IMG/VR virus record: IMGVR_UViG_3300009285_000496
Span: 1-40,896 of that record
Origin: a virus
DNA: 40,896 nucleotides
Reading direction: 5' to 3' (one strand)
Shown here: piece after piece, positions 24,504 through 31,192 of the stretch
Layout: each line of letters starts with the position of its first letter
How positions within the stretch are numbered: position 1 is the first letter of the stretch
Program-made: the position numbers and the translations under genes
Notes under the pieces: generated by a model
What the model was told of the DNA's origin: nothing
The model's input: the letters and a program-made list of their open reading frames with translations, nothing else
Database searches by the model: none

Positions 24504-26036
24504 TCACACCAGTTTCCAGTCGTCGCTTGAAACATCTTCCTTTATCCTCAACCATTTGTCAACGACAACATCTTTTTTAGTCGGTCTGCCAGCGGAAGTG
24601 ATTAAATCCATCCCTCGACCAAAAATACTCATCACGTCAACCGCATCATCATGTTTCCCGTTGGGGAACTTCAACATCTGATTCTCGATTTCTCCACACC
24701 AAGATGTGTTTTTTGGGAAAAACACTAATCTTTGCGCCATCCTACCCTGAATTGACCTCGCTCTTGTTGGTTTGTCTGAAATAGAACTTAACCACTCAAT
24801 TGTTTGGTAGTCGTTACGCTCTCTCATTCGTTTTGTAAGGAATGGTTCAACTGAACGCCTTATCACACCACCCTCGCCGAACCATTTTAGAGGTTTCCAC
24901 CTCTTAACTAGGTCGAGTTTCTTGTCTATCCAAATATCAGGGGTTGTTTGGCCTCTCCACCAGTCTACGACGTAGATATTCGATTCAGAATCCATTCCGA
25001 ATACACCATGTTCTGTGTAATCCCCCCCTCCATCGGTTACTGCGTAGTCAGATGCTCCATAATAGAACAGATTTTCAGGAAGTTTTTCGTATCGGACAAA
25101 CCAGTCTTTTCTAAAGAAATCACCGTCCTCTGGCGAGGGTTTTTGTTGGTAAAGGCTAGTCCAAGTCCTCCGGTTAAGCATAAAAGGCGCAAAATGCTCT
25201 TTTGAGAACCATTCAGGCCAGAGAACATCTCCTACCTTACGCTTCAAAGGATCATCTTCTCTGTCCGCTATCGCGGGAAGGCAGATAACATGCCATTTCC
25301 TTGAATCCTTACCAATAAAGTCTCCTGATTCCCCATCCCACCCGTCTGGTAGAATCCTGCCAGCGAGGTCGTCTTGGTGCCACCTTGTCATGATCATCAC
25401 TTGTGGGGCACCTGGAACCAAACGCGAACAAAAATCGTCCTGATAGGCATCCCAGCACTTATTCCTGATCGTATCGGACTCTGCTTGTTCGCGACCTTGA
25501 AGCGGGTCGTCAATAATCCCCAAATGAGCACGATTACCCGTAAGACCAGATAGGATACCGCCAGCCATAAAAGTAGAACCGCTAGTCAAAGACCAGTTAT
25601 CAACTGCCTGTTGATCAGCAGAAAGCCCCAATCCCATTAAATTAGACCATTTCTTATCCCTGATTAACTGTCTAGCCCGTCTTCCCTGAGTACAGGCGAT
25701 TTCAGAAGCATAAGAAGCGAGAATAACCGTCCTTCTGGCTTTCCTTGCCATGAACCAAGGAACAAACACAACATCACAGTAAACACTTTTTGCCGAGCCT
25801 GGTGGCATAAACACCATCAAGTTCTTGATCTTGCCTTCCTCCAACTCCTGAAGCTTGGTCAAAAGGAACAAATGATGAGCCGCCAACTTTCCAATCCTCA
25901 TCGTACCTACAGCGTCACTATCCGAATCATTCACCGGAGCCGTGGGAATATCTATCATGCAAGCATAGTCAACCAAAGACCTTTTGGCCAATTCAGCCCT
26001 AGCAGCAAGAATATCAGCAGAAGTTAATTTACTCAT
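24504..26036 (-). CDS. terL: Terminase large subunit (TerL)
   Basis: This protein has 510 residues. The ATPase domain has Walker A MPPGSAKS (77-84) and Walker B LGIIDD (172-177). The nuclease domain has acidic residues in GASDYAVTDGGGDY (Asp330, Asp335, Asp339) and a C-terminal GKHDDAVDV. Arg-rich MTRWHQDDLAGRI fits the coupling region. It drives DNA packaging through the adjacent portal and cuts the concatemer. The family suggests headful-style packaging, which agrees with a circularly permuted genome, but the exact type was not determined. Confidence 0.95.
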   Translation of the reverse strand: MSKLTSADILAARAELAKRSLVDYACMIDIPTAPVNDSDSDAVGTMRIGKLAAHHLFLLTKLQELEEGKIKNLMVFMPPGSAKSVYCDVVFVPWFMARKARRTVILASYASEIACTQGRRARQLIRDKKWSNLMGLGLSADQQAVDNWSLTSGSTFMAGGILSGLTGNRAHLGIIDDPLQGREQAESDTIRNKCWDAYQDDFCSRLVPGAPQVMIMTRWHQDDLAGRILPDGWDGESGDFIGKDSRKWHVICLPAIADREDDPLKRKVGDVLWPEWFSKEHFAPFMLNRRTWTSLYQQKPSPEDGDFFRKDWFVRYEKLPENLFYYGASDYAVTDGGGDYTEHGVFGMDSESNIYVVDWWRGQTTPDIWIDKKLDLVKRWKPLKWFGEGGVIRRSVEPFLTKRMRERNDYQTIEWLSSISDKPTRARSIQGRMAQRLVFFPKNTSWCGEIENQMLKFPNGKHDDAVDVMSIFGRGMDLITSAGRPTKKDVVVDKWLRIKEDVSSDDWKLV

Positions 26037-26482
26037 TTGTTAAGCATACCCTCTATGTGTATCACACGTGATAAGCAAAACTTATCACACAACAATCATC
26101 CATAAGCAAAACTTATTGTTTACCCAAGTCTGATTGTGTTACTGTTTTATCGTCACTTAGTGATTCGTTTCATCGACGAGCAACCTTAATTGAGATGCCT
26201 TGGACTAAACCACACTGACCCAAGGGAGGACGCTGGCGCAGTTACTTCACAAAGCAAGCCACCACGACTCGTTAAACTGCTATCCCTGGTGGATATTTAC
26301 TCGTCCGCAATCTGAACAACAGGTGAATGCAGACAACCAGCTATCTCACCCCCCAGATAGCATAAGGGGGGTTCTTTCACATTCATGTGCCGCTCTTGAC
26401 TCTAGACTTAAACAATCCTGAATTCTGAAACAAGATATTTTCAAAATAGAAATAGCCAATCAAGTGGTAGGTGTATTTACAA
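26037..26482. promoter_or_regulatory. Terminase intergenic region with operator-like repeats
   Basis: There is no convincing gene in these 446 bases. It holds GTGATAAG-CAAAA-CTTATCAC (26069-26089), an eight-bp perfect inverted repeat, and a second shorter copy ATAAG-CAAAA-CTTAT (26103-26117). A related CTTATCAC lies in the TerS promoter region (about 27068-27075). GCTATCT/AGATAGC (26340-26346, 26355-26361) overlaps ACCCCCC/GGGGGGT (26348-26354, 26366-26372), so only one pair can form. A regulatory or packaging-initiation (pac-like) role is possible but unproven. Confidence 0.5.
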
Positions 26483-27025
26483 TCACTCCCCCCCCTCTTC
26501 CTCCTGCGACACTCCCCCCCTAGGTACGACCTCAGCATCAACCACGTTATCATCGCGCTGCACAGTGATGGCTGCAACTGCCCTGAGTTGCTCGTCGGTG
26601 AGGGTGGATAGATTGATGGTGAGCGGTGAGGTTTGGCCTGCTACCTGTATGGCCTGAGGCTTATATCTTGGGTCGCGCAACTGCGCATACCAGCTTACAG
26701 ATTTGAACACCTGGGCAGCACGCGCTAAACGCAATTGCTGAACCTTGGTGGCCGCCTCTAACTCTCTAACGTCGTCAAAATCAGCCCTGTTTGGTATCGT
26801 GATTTCCGCGATATCCTGCATGGCGTCATTAACAATCGCATCCGTGTGGGCCTGTCTGACCTTGACGTAATCATCACCTATGTGCATCAACCAGTACTGC
26901 AGGGTACGGTAGCTAATCCCATTGCTCTCGGCTATGTCCTGGAGCTTGTGGCCTTGGTCGATGCGCTCCAGGGCGGTCTTGAGGATTTCTTGGCGACGTG
27001 AAGGGAGGATTGATCTGTTGCCCAT
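26483..27025 (-). CDS. terS: Terminase small subunit (TerS)
   Basis: This protein has 180 residues. An N-terminal helix-turn-helix (RIDQGHKLQDIAESNGISY, RTLQYWL) typical of phage TerS binds the packaging site. Helical oligomerisation follows (ATKVQQLRLARAAQVFKSV) and a short C-terminal TSPLTINLSTLTDEQLRAVA segment. The last residues come from two G runs on the coding strand (seven and eight Gs), prone to slippage, so the tail length may vary. It works with TerL downstream and lies at the start of the late cluster. Confidence 0.85.
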   Translation of the reverse strand: MGNRSILPSRRQEILKTALERIDQGHKLQDIAESNGISYRTLQYWLMHIGDDYVKVRQAHTDAIVNDAMQDIAEITIPNRADFDDVRELEAATKVQQLRLARAAQVFKSVSWYAQLRDPRYKPQAIQVAGQTSPLTINLSTLTDEQLRAVAAITVQRDDNVVDAEVVPRGGVSQEEEGGE

Positions 27026-27054
27026 GATTAACCTAGGTAGTTGATTTGATTATT

Positions 27055-27083
27055 AGCATATCAATACTTATCACAAATTGCAA
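27055..27083 (-). promoter_or_regulatory. Probable promoter of the terminase operon
   Basis: Reading leftward, TTGCAA (27083-27078) is the -35 and TATGCT (27060-27055) the -10, with a 17-base spacer. The start lies about 30 bases before the TerS ATG. A CTTATCAC motif within the spacer (GTGATAAG on the transcript strand) repeats a motif in the 26.07 kb inverted repeats, making a shared regulator plausible. Confidence 0.6.
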
Positions 27084-27113
27084 TGCGATTTAAAAATACT
27101 ATCAGGATATGTA

Positions 27114-27141
27114 TTGACACTCAATTTACCGGTGATATTAT
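27114..27141 (+). promoter_or_regulatory. Strong sigma70-type promoter for the small-gene/RadC operon
   Basis: TTGACA at 27114-27119 and TATTAT at 27136-27141 with a 16-base spacer, about 40 bases before the first ATG (27183), which is served by GAGGAG. It diverges from the terminase promoter, with the two -35 regions about 30 bases apart. Confidence 0.8.
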
Positions 27142-27182
27142 GAGGCCGTAGTATAAATTAACTTATAACCGAGGAGCTGAAA

Positions 27183-27344
27183 ATGACAAAGTTCGAAAAA
27201 TGCAGGACCGTAATCTACGTATCCGAGTCTATTAACGGTGCTGAGTACGCAGGAGTACTGCGCAACGACGGATCAGTAACGTATGTGAGGGACGGTAAAA
27301 CGATTTACGGGCACAGGGATGCATTGTTTGTCCGATATATTTAG
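27183..27344 (+). CDS. Small protein, unknown
   Basis: This 53-residue protein is the first gene after the strong promoter, served by a GAGGAG site. It is beta-rich (TVIYVSESINGAEYAGVLRN, VTYVRDGKTIYGHRD) without membrane segments. Its stop is nine bases before the next ATG. No family is recognised; small early proteins of this kind often interfere with host processes, which is speculation. Confidence 0.65.
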   Translation: MTKFEKCRTVIYVSESINGAEYAGVLRNDGSVTYVRDGKTIYGHRDALFVRYI

Positions 27345-27353
27345 GAGGCAATC

Positions 27354-27506
27354 ATGAAACCCGTAACCATCTTAACACCGCACGGTCTGCTGCGTGGTCT
27401 GTATAACGTCAAAGCCGGCTTGGTATCGTATGTTTGGGCAGGTGTAGCTGAGTATGTGCCAGCATCAGCAATAATACCGGCTATTTTGAGCAAGCAGGCG
27501 TTTTAA
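27354..27506 (+). CDS. Small protein, unknown
   Basis: This 50-residue protein has a GGAGG site five bases before its ATG. It is rich in hydrophobic residues (LRGLYNVKAGLVSYVWAGV, YVPASAIIPAILSK) but lacks a clean transmembrane helix. It belongs to the 27.1-28.6 kb operon. Function unknown. Confidence 0.6.
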   Translation: MKPVTILTPHGLLRGLYNVKAGLVSYVWAGVAEYVPASAIIPAILSKQAF

Positions 27507-27526
27507 ACTAACCGAGGAGAAATTAA

Positions 27527-27787
27527 ATGACAACTTACGTCGCATATGACAATCCCATGGGCGCACTTAGCCGGCGCTATGCAGTTTATCGCGCTGGGGA
27601 AGTAGTTGATAGACTATCCACGAAACAGGCCGCGTTGCGCCGGGCGATACAGTTCTGCGAAAAAAACCTGCCAGAGCGGCTGGCCATGTGCCCAGCGACC
27701 TGGCCTAACGTAGTAGCCCGCGCTGTTGCCGACCAGCAATCGGCCGAGCAATTAAAAGCTGAACTAACCAAGGAGCAACAAAAATGA
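27527..27787 (+). CDS. Small protein upstream of RadC
   Basis: This 86-residue protein is preceded by GAGGAG. N-terminal strands ([20 protein letters not shown]) are followed by a helical Arg/Ala-rich middle ([20 protein letters not shown]) and a charged C-terminus. It overlaps the RadC gene by four bases (ATGA). I cannot name a family. Confidence 0.65.
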   Translation: MTTYVAYDNPMGALSRRYAVYRAGEVVDRLSTKQAALRRAIQFCEKNLPERLAMCPATWPNVVARAVADQQSAEQLKAELTKEQQK

Positions 27788-28275
27788 AAGTTAAAACTGA
27801 AGAATCCCCAGTCTACAACCCAAAACACGAAGGGTTTTCCGATGATAAAATCATCGGCATGGCTCTGGTAGTACTGCAATCCCGCCTCAAAAACCATGGG
27901 CCGGTCTTGAGTTCGCCTGATACAGTAAAAAACTACCTCCGGTTGACGCTGGCCGCGCATGAGCATGAGGTGTTCACCGTTCTGTTTTTGGATGCACAGC
28001 ACCAGATGATAGAAGTAGAGGAGATGTTCCGTGGCACGCTTACTCAAGCAAGCGTTTATCCGCGTGAAGTGGTCAAACGCGTCCTGTATCACAATGCTGC
28101 CGCCGTCATCCTTGCGCACAACCATCCATCGGGCGTAGCCGAGCCTAGCAGCGCAGATAAATCGCTCACAGACAACCTAAAACAGGCGCTGGCGCTGGTG
28201 GATGTACGGGTACTCGATCATTTCATCGTGGCAGGCTCTGACTGTTTGTCATTTTCAGAGGGGGGGTTGATATGA
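27784..28275 (+). CDS. radC: RadC-like JAB/JAMM domain protein
   Basis: This protein has 163 residues. The metal-binding motif HNHPSG lies at 112-117 ([15 protein letters not shown]), with Asp125 completing the HxH...D set; EHEVF near residue 61 may supply the conserved acid. The earlier [19 protein letters not shown] and C-terminal [20 protein letters not shown] match the RadC family, which is common on mobile elements and phages and whose role (repair or DNA processing) is unsettled. It is a short RadC consisting of the JAB domain without the N-terminal helix-hairpin-helix part. Confidence 0.9.
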   Translation: MKVKTEESPVYNPKHEGFSDDKIIGMALVVLQSRLKNHGPVLSSPDTVKNYLRLTLAAHEHEVFTVLFLDAQHQMIEVEEMFRGTLTQASVYPREVVKRVLYHNAAAVILAHNHPSGVAEPSSADKSLTDNLKQALALVDVRVLDHFIVAGSDCLSFSEGGLI

Positions 28276-28430
28276 AAACAGCCGTCTATTTAGCGATTAT
28301 TTTCGGCCTGTATCTGGTAGCCGGAACTATGGACTATCAAGACCAGATCAACTCAGCACAGATCGTGGACTGTGATACTGACTATGACTGCATGATTAAA
28401 AACCCACAAATAGAGGAGTTTTTGCCATGA
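28272..28430 (+). CDS. Small secreted or membrane-anchored protein
   Basis: This 52-residue protein starts on an ATGA overlap with RadC. It begins [20 protein letters not shown], a hydrophobic signal or anchor, followed by an acidic part with two cysteines ([12 protein letters not shown]). Likely a small membrane protein. Function unknown. Confidence 0.6.
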   Translation: MKTAVYLAIIFGLYLVAGTMDYQDQINSAQIVDCDTDYDCMIKNPQIEEFLP

Positions 28431-28576
28431 CATACCATAAATGCGGCGCTTGTGTTTTTTTTAAATCAATCGGCAGGGCAATCAGGCATCACAAATGGCT
28501 GAGCATCAGGCCGGCATCTACAATCCGTGGCTGTAGCTATCCGGCAGTGTTACGGCATTTTGGCGATAGATACTAG
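28427..28576 (+). CDS. Small Cys-containing protein
   Basis: This 49-residue protein overlaps the preceding gene by four bases (ATGA). It has KCGACVFF near the N-terminus and GCSYP near the C-terminus with basic residues between, a spacing seen in small zinc-binding phage proteins. Its 3' end overlaps the end of the convergent NinG gene by 27 bases. Function unknown. Confidence 0.55.
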   Translation: MTYHKCGACVFFKSIGRAIRHHKWLSIRPASTIRGCSYPAVLRHFGDRY

Positions 28577-29101
28577 CTTTGCCTTATAGACGCGCTTGAT
28601 ATCTATCAGGTCATTTATAGAGTAGTGGCGCGGCTCATGCTTGCCCTCTAGCCAGTCAACCATTTCAACACCCATGCGTTTAACCAGGTTGATCCGGTAT
28701 TCCGTGATATTTCCATGTTTGTGGTTATTGCACGGGGAGCATTGTTTCCATACGTTCAACTCGTTAAACCTCAATTCCGGCGCGGCTGCTGTTGTCCTGT
28801 AATGCCCGGCATGCCACTGCCCTTGATGATGCCTGCCACATGATACACATGGCAAATCCCTATCTCTATACCTGATCCATGCGTTAAACACGGCCTGAGC
28901 TTCTTTTATCCAGTCTGCACGGGTTTTTATTTTTTCTTTCTGGGCTCTAATCTCGCGGTTAACTATAGCCCTGCGGCTTGATTCGAGCTTGATACGCTGC
29001 TTTTCGGCTAGACCTTGAGCACACTCTATACAGCAGACAATTTGCGTGGCCTTTAGTGGCTCAAATGGGGTTTTACAGTATCGGCAGCGTTTCGGTTTCA
29101 T
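28550..29101 (-). CDS. ninG: NinG/Rap-like recombination protein
   Basis: This protein has 183 residues. An N-terminal zinc-type unit (RCRYCKTPFEP, ATQIVCCIECAQG) is followed by a helical linker, CVSCGRHHQGQWHAGHYRTT (Cys85, Cys88, His97, His100) and KQCSPCNNHKHGN (Cys121, Cys124). This is the HNH-like signature of the lambda NinG family, a Holliday-junction or D-loop nuclease used in phage recombination. It is the last gene of the leftward early operon and ends against the RadC operon. Confidence 0.9.
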   Translation of the reverse strand: MKPKRCRYCKTPFEPLKATQIVCCIECAQGLAEKQRIKLESSRRAIVNREIRAQKEKIKTRADWIKEAQAVFNAWIRYRDRDLPCVSCGRHHQGQWHAGHYRTTAAAPELRFNELNVWKQCSPCNNHKHGNITEYRINLVKRMGVEMVDWLEGKHEPRHYSINDLIDIKRVYKAKLVSIAKMP

Positions 29102-29367
29102 CCGCGCGTAAAAATCAGGTTAATCAGCAGGTCGCTGATTTTATCCCCATAAGCGATGGTGTCGCCGTCCTCGGTAAGCAACCACCATTTCCCGTTCTGC
29201 TTGGCAAAAAACGCACCGCTCTCTAATTCCTCGGTTAGGATCCCATTCAATACTGGATACCTAGCTTCACCTTCGCGCAGTTTAATAATTTCCTCAATAG
29301 CCAGATCGATGATTTCAGGATCTGCACCGGTGTCTGATATGTTTCTGAGCTGTTCAACAATATCCAT
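29098..29367 (-). CDS. Small phage protein, unknown
   Basis: This protein has 89 residues from ATG 29367, with GGAG five bases upstream; a GTG at 29373 in frame is less likely. It begins helical (DIVEQLRNISDTGADPEIID, LAIEEIIKLRE) and continues with a beta C-terminal half (GKWWLLTEDGDTIAYGDKI). It overlaps NinG by four bases and follows the next small gene closely. Function unknown. Confidence 0.65.
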   Translation of the reverse strand: MDIVEQLRNISDTGADPEIIDLAIEEIIKLREGEARYPVLNGILTEELESGAFFAKQNGKWWLLTEDGDTIAYGDKISDLLINLIFTRG

Positions 29368-29369
29368 TG

Positions 29370-29525
29370 TCACTCCGGTTGTTTTTGGGATCCCAGCAAA
29401 ATCTTTAGGATTGATTTCGCCTCTTCAAGCCTTGTCAGGGCGATATAGGCTTTGTTGATTGGGGTCATAGCAGCAATCTCTTCTAGATATTTAATTCTTT
29501 CCTTAACTATATCTATGCTATTCAT
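29370..29525 (-). CDS. Small helical protein
   Basis: This protein has 51 residues. It reads NSIDIVKERIKYLEEIAAMT, ALTRLEEAKSILKILLGSQK: two amphipathic helices, possibly a coiled coil. It is the first gene of the leftward NinG operon. Its stop is two bases from the ATG of the next gene. Upstream lies a hairpin and a repeated ATATATGACTTT motif. Function unknown. Confidence 0.6.
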   Translation of the reverse strand: MNSIDIVKERIKYLEEIAAMTPINKAYIALTRLEEAKSILKILLGSQKQPE

Positions 29526-29612
29526 ATATGACTTTCAGTTCAAGGCGGTTCACTCACACAATACTCACCTAATCCTAAACTAATAGGATTAGTGATATAT
29601 GACTTTTCAGAC
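29522..29612. repeat. Direct and inverted repeats upstream of the small-gene/NinG operon
   Basis: AATCCTA-AACTAA-TAGGATT (29571-29590) is a perfect seven-bp hairpin. On either side is a near-copy pair, ATATATGACTTTCAG (about 29524-29538) and ATATATGACTTTTCAG (about 29594-29609), the second with one extra T. Position just before the leftward operon makes an operator or promoter control region likely. No clear -35/-10 was recognised. Confidence 0.5.
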
Positions 29613-29619
29613 GAAGGTC

Positions 29620-30000
29620 GGACAGGTCACAATAAAAGTCTAATGTATGCTTTTACTATTGGAATTACGCGCCACATGCGCCCAGCTACGGTTTCCAATC
29701 CACATTTAAGTGTCACTCATATCGTTTGTGCTTTAGCTATTCCCCGTTGCACTTTAAACATGTTACGGTGCGATTCCGCGTCTACCATGCCGAGGCGCAG
29801 CTCCATCTAATCTGGACTTGCCTAATATAGCGAGATTCGGTCTATATTTCTGCGTCAGCCAATAGAAAAAGCCCGTATAGGCATTTTGTATTGTAGTTAG
29901 CAGTACCGACACAGCTCGGCGGGCTTTCGCCCCTACAATACAAAACAACCATACGGGCTTGTTTTGCTGTGTTAGTGACTGCTAATCACTGATACCCGTA
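29620..30000. other. Non-coding stretch with structured RNA
   Basis: From the NinG-operon upstream region to 30000 (about 475 bases in all) I find no gene with a believable start and ribosome site. Reading frames here look like shadows. It carries the 29864-29990 alternately paired element and a smaller hairpin, AATATAG(29824-29830)/CTATATT(29842-29848). No tRNA cloverleaf is visible. Confidence 0.5.
29864..29990 (-). ncRNA. Candidate structured RNA with alternative long pairings and terminator-like end
   Basis: On the plus strand the order is A (29869-29896), B (29897-29915), a small GGGC/GCCC hairpin (29921-29932), A' (29933-29960), B' (29966-29985). A pairs with A' by 10+13 bp around a five-base mismatch, and B with B' by 8+7 bp. 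The A-B-A'-B' order means the pairings are either a pseudoknot or mutually exclusive. Transcribed leftward, the A:A' stem ends in CGGGCTTTTTCT, a terminator-like end, while B:B' forms earlier in the transcript. This is what an attenuator or regulatory RNA looks like. No family is recognised. Confidence 0.55.
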
Positions 30001-30195
30001 TTATATAGAACTATCGTTCTTGATTGCAACATATTTTTCACACTTTTTTGCATTTCCGTGTAAAAACCGCTTTTCGTAGAACTTGGATTTGTCTGCAGCG
30101 CAGTTTTTATACCCCAAGTCCTCCATGCCCTTATCACCACGTTCTGAATTGTGGGTGGGAAGTATTTTCCAGTTTACGCAGTTTTTGCAGGTCAT
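30001..30195 (-). CDS. Small Cys-rich protein
   Basis: This 64-residue protein begins TCKNCVNWKILP and later has NCAADKSKF, then NAKKCEKYV. The CxxC...C...C set with aromatic residues is typical of small zinc-binding phage proteins. It is the first gene after the R1-associated promoter (-10 at 30214-30219). Function unknown. Confidence 0.65.
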   Translation of the reverse strand: MTCKNCVNWKILPTHNSERGDKGMEDLGYKNCAADKSKFYEKRFLHGNAKKCEKYVAIKNDSSI

Positions 30196-30213
30196 AAAGT
30201 TTTCTAGATGCCG

Positions 30214-30242
30214 ATAATAGTAGTACTGAGAACAATTTGCAA
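30214..30242 (-). promoter_or_regulatory. Leftward promoter at the outer end of cassette array 1
   Basis: Reading leftward, TTGCAA (30242-30237) is the -35 and TATTAT (30219-30214) the -10, with an exact 17-base spacer. The -35 forms the last part of repeat R1. The promoter faces out of the array and would drive the Cys-rich gene and the NinG operon region. The mirror-image copy at 39807-39835 has the same spacing. Confidence 0.75.
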
Positions 30243-30282
30243 TTAAAAGTTTGATTTACTGATAGAGGCCTATTTTACGTTA
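30239..30282 (-). repeat. R1: 44-bp inverted-copy promoter/attI-like element, left copy
   Basis: The reverse complement runs TAACGTAAAATAGGCCTCTA and onward to CAAACTTTTAATTGC. It matches 39767-39810 in 40 of 44 positions, in opposite orientation. The outer end is the -35 of a promoter, and the inner end is GTTAGGC, an exact GTTRRRY core at 30279-30285. Similarity to the other copy stops at this core, as expected if a cassette was inserted between G and TT. The stop of the last cassette gene lies inside the repeat. Confidence 0.8.
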
Positions 30283-30452
30283 GGCAACTCTGGTAATTCC
30301 TGCCAATGTGTTACCTCTGATTCTCCATGAACAGTATCGATCCATGTCCCGCACCAATACGCTGCTATTGATACATAGTCACCATTAAACGTTAATACTG
30401 CATTATCATGCTCGGGTAATATTGGTAATTCAATCCATGTGTTATTTTTCAA
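30270..30452 (-). CDS. DUF551-like small protein (array 1 cassette)
   Basis: This 60-residue protein has the DUF551-type C-terminal THWQELPELP and an N-terminal TWIELPILPEHDNAVL, a repeated W-x-x-L-P element. Its start is TTG at 30452 with AAGGAG five bases upstream. It is the cassette closest to the R1 end, bounded by R1 and attC 30482-30540, and its last codons lie inside R1. DUF551 proteins are common phage genes of unknown function. Confidence 0.7.
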   Translation of the reverse strand: MKNNTWIELPILPEHDNAVLTFNGDYVSIAAYWCGTWIDTVHGESEVTHWQELPELPNVK

Positions 30453-30481
30453 AATAGCTCCTTATCCTCTTTTAAAGTTCA

Positions 30482-30540
30482 GCCTAACCCGTCGTTCAAG
30501 AGGGACGCGCTAAAGCGCGCCCCTTAACTTTACGTTATGT
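30482..30540 (+). repeat. attC site (array 1)
   Basis: A 59-bp site from GCCTAAC to GTTATGT. The inner boxes are GTTCAAGAGGG and CCCCTTAAC, which pair apart from extra bases on the left, including the C of GTTC. The core hairpin is ACGCGC/GCGCGC around TAAA. It separates the DUF551-like cassette from the RHH two-gene cassette. Confidence 0.85.
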
Positions 30541-30541
30541 T

Positions 30542-30733
30542 TCACTTCCGAGCCGCCCAGCGCCGCAGCAGTTCGCGCACCACGTCGGGCAGGTTCTCGC
30601 CGGTTCGCGTCGCCTTTTCTTCCGCCACTTCGAGCAATTCGGCCGGCATCCGCACACGCAAGACCGGCGAGGCGCCGCGCGCCCCGCTTAGGTTTGTCGG
30701 CCCCTTGCCGGGGCCTTGCTTCTTGTCGGTCAT
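30542..30733 (-). CDS. Ribbon-helix-helix protein (array 1 cassette)
   Basis: This 63-residue protein has an RHH core SPVLRVRMPAELLEVAEEKA followed by RTGENLPDVVRELLRRW, the strand-helix-helix pattern of CopG/Arc DNA-binding proteins. The N-terminal 18 residues are a basic, Gly-rich tail. Its ATG overlaps the end of the upstream gene by four bases (ATGA), and the stop abuts attC 30482-30540. It is more GC-rich than the phage. It may autoregulate through the repeated TAGCACxCAAAA elements near 31080-31130. It could be the antitoxin of a toxin-antitoxin pair with its partner; that is inference. Confidence 0.75.
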   Translation of the reverse strand: MTDKKQGPGKGPTNLSGARGASPVLRVRMPAELLEVAEEKATRTGENLPDVVRELLRRWAARK

Positions 30734-31032
30734 TGCAGGCTGCGCAGCGCATCGAGTTGCATTTCGGCGTCGCAGTGCCAGTGATACTCGGCTGCGCCGT
30801 TGTCACGGTAGTCGTTCTCGTGCGCGCGCTTGGCACGCTCCAGTGCGTCGCCGCTGAGGACCGCTCCGGCGCAGTGCGCAATCGCCTCACCAACCGTAGC
30901 GAATGAACCAATGTTGTCGCAGTCGCCTACGTAAATACGCCCGTCATCGCCCTTGGCAACGAACGGAGAGCAGAACCCATCGCCGTCGACCAGGTTGCGG
31001 TCCAGGCATTCACTTTTGTTCATCGTGGTCAT
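30730..31032 (-). CDS. Unknown protein, first gene of two-gene cassette
   Basis: This 100-residue protein has Cys at several positions (SECLDRNLVDGDGFCSPF) and helical stretches rich in Ala and charged residues (IAHCAGAVLSGDALERAKRA, WHCDAEMQLDALRS). GGAG lies six bases before the ATG. It overlaps the RHH gene downstream by four bases and has its own promoter. No fold is recognised; it could be a toxin-like or metabolic cassette protein. Confidence 0.6.
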   Translation of the reverse strand: MTTMNKSECLDRNLVDGDGFCSPFVAKGDDGRIYVGDCDNIGSFATVGEAIAHCAGAVLSGDALERAKRAHENDYRDNGAAEYHWHCDAEMQLDALRSLQ

Positions 31033-31078
31033 TTCGTTCTCCTGTCTGCGGTTCGCGCCTATCGCTCACCATGACTAC

Positions 31079-31106
31079 ATGGTAGCACACAAAATAAACG
31101 TGTCAA
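31079..31106 (-). promoter_or_regulatory. Promoter inside cassette (RHH pair)
   Basis: Leftward TTGACA (31106-31101) and TACCAT (31084-31079) with a 16-base spacer, about 50 bases before ATG 31032. Two near-copies of TAGCACxCAAAA (about 31083-31094 and 31117-31128) overlap and flank it and could be operators for the RHH protein. It is the clearest cassette-borne promoter in the two arrays. Confidence 0.7.
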
Positions 31107-31127
31107 GCGTTTTCTGTAGCACGCAAA

Positions 31128-31192
31128 ACATAACACGTCATTCCAGCGGACGCGGCGAAGAAGCCGCCGCGCCCCTGAATTTGGCGTTGGGC
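31128..31192 (+). repeat. attC site (array 1)
   Basis: A 65-bp site from ACATAAC to GTTGGGC (exact GTTRRRY). The inner boxes are ATTCCAGC and CCCCTGAAT, pairing with an extra C on the left; the central hairpin is CGCGGCG/CGCCGCG. The 31138-31407 gene reads into it, so its last 18 or so residues come from the attC. Confidence 0.8.

Noticed and set aside
26383-26577. Separate small gene over the end of terS
   Set aside because: Frame overlaps the TerS tail; no ribosome site. Kept only as a possible slippage extension.
29750-29800. tRNA-Leu-like piece (TGGTAGACGC on the minus strand)
   Set aside because: No acceptor stem, anticodon arm or T-loop in the right places.
29592-29810. Plus-strand gene in the non-coding stretch
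   Set aside because: No ribosome site, composition unlike a protein, and the region is dominated by hairpins.
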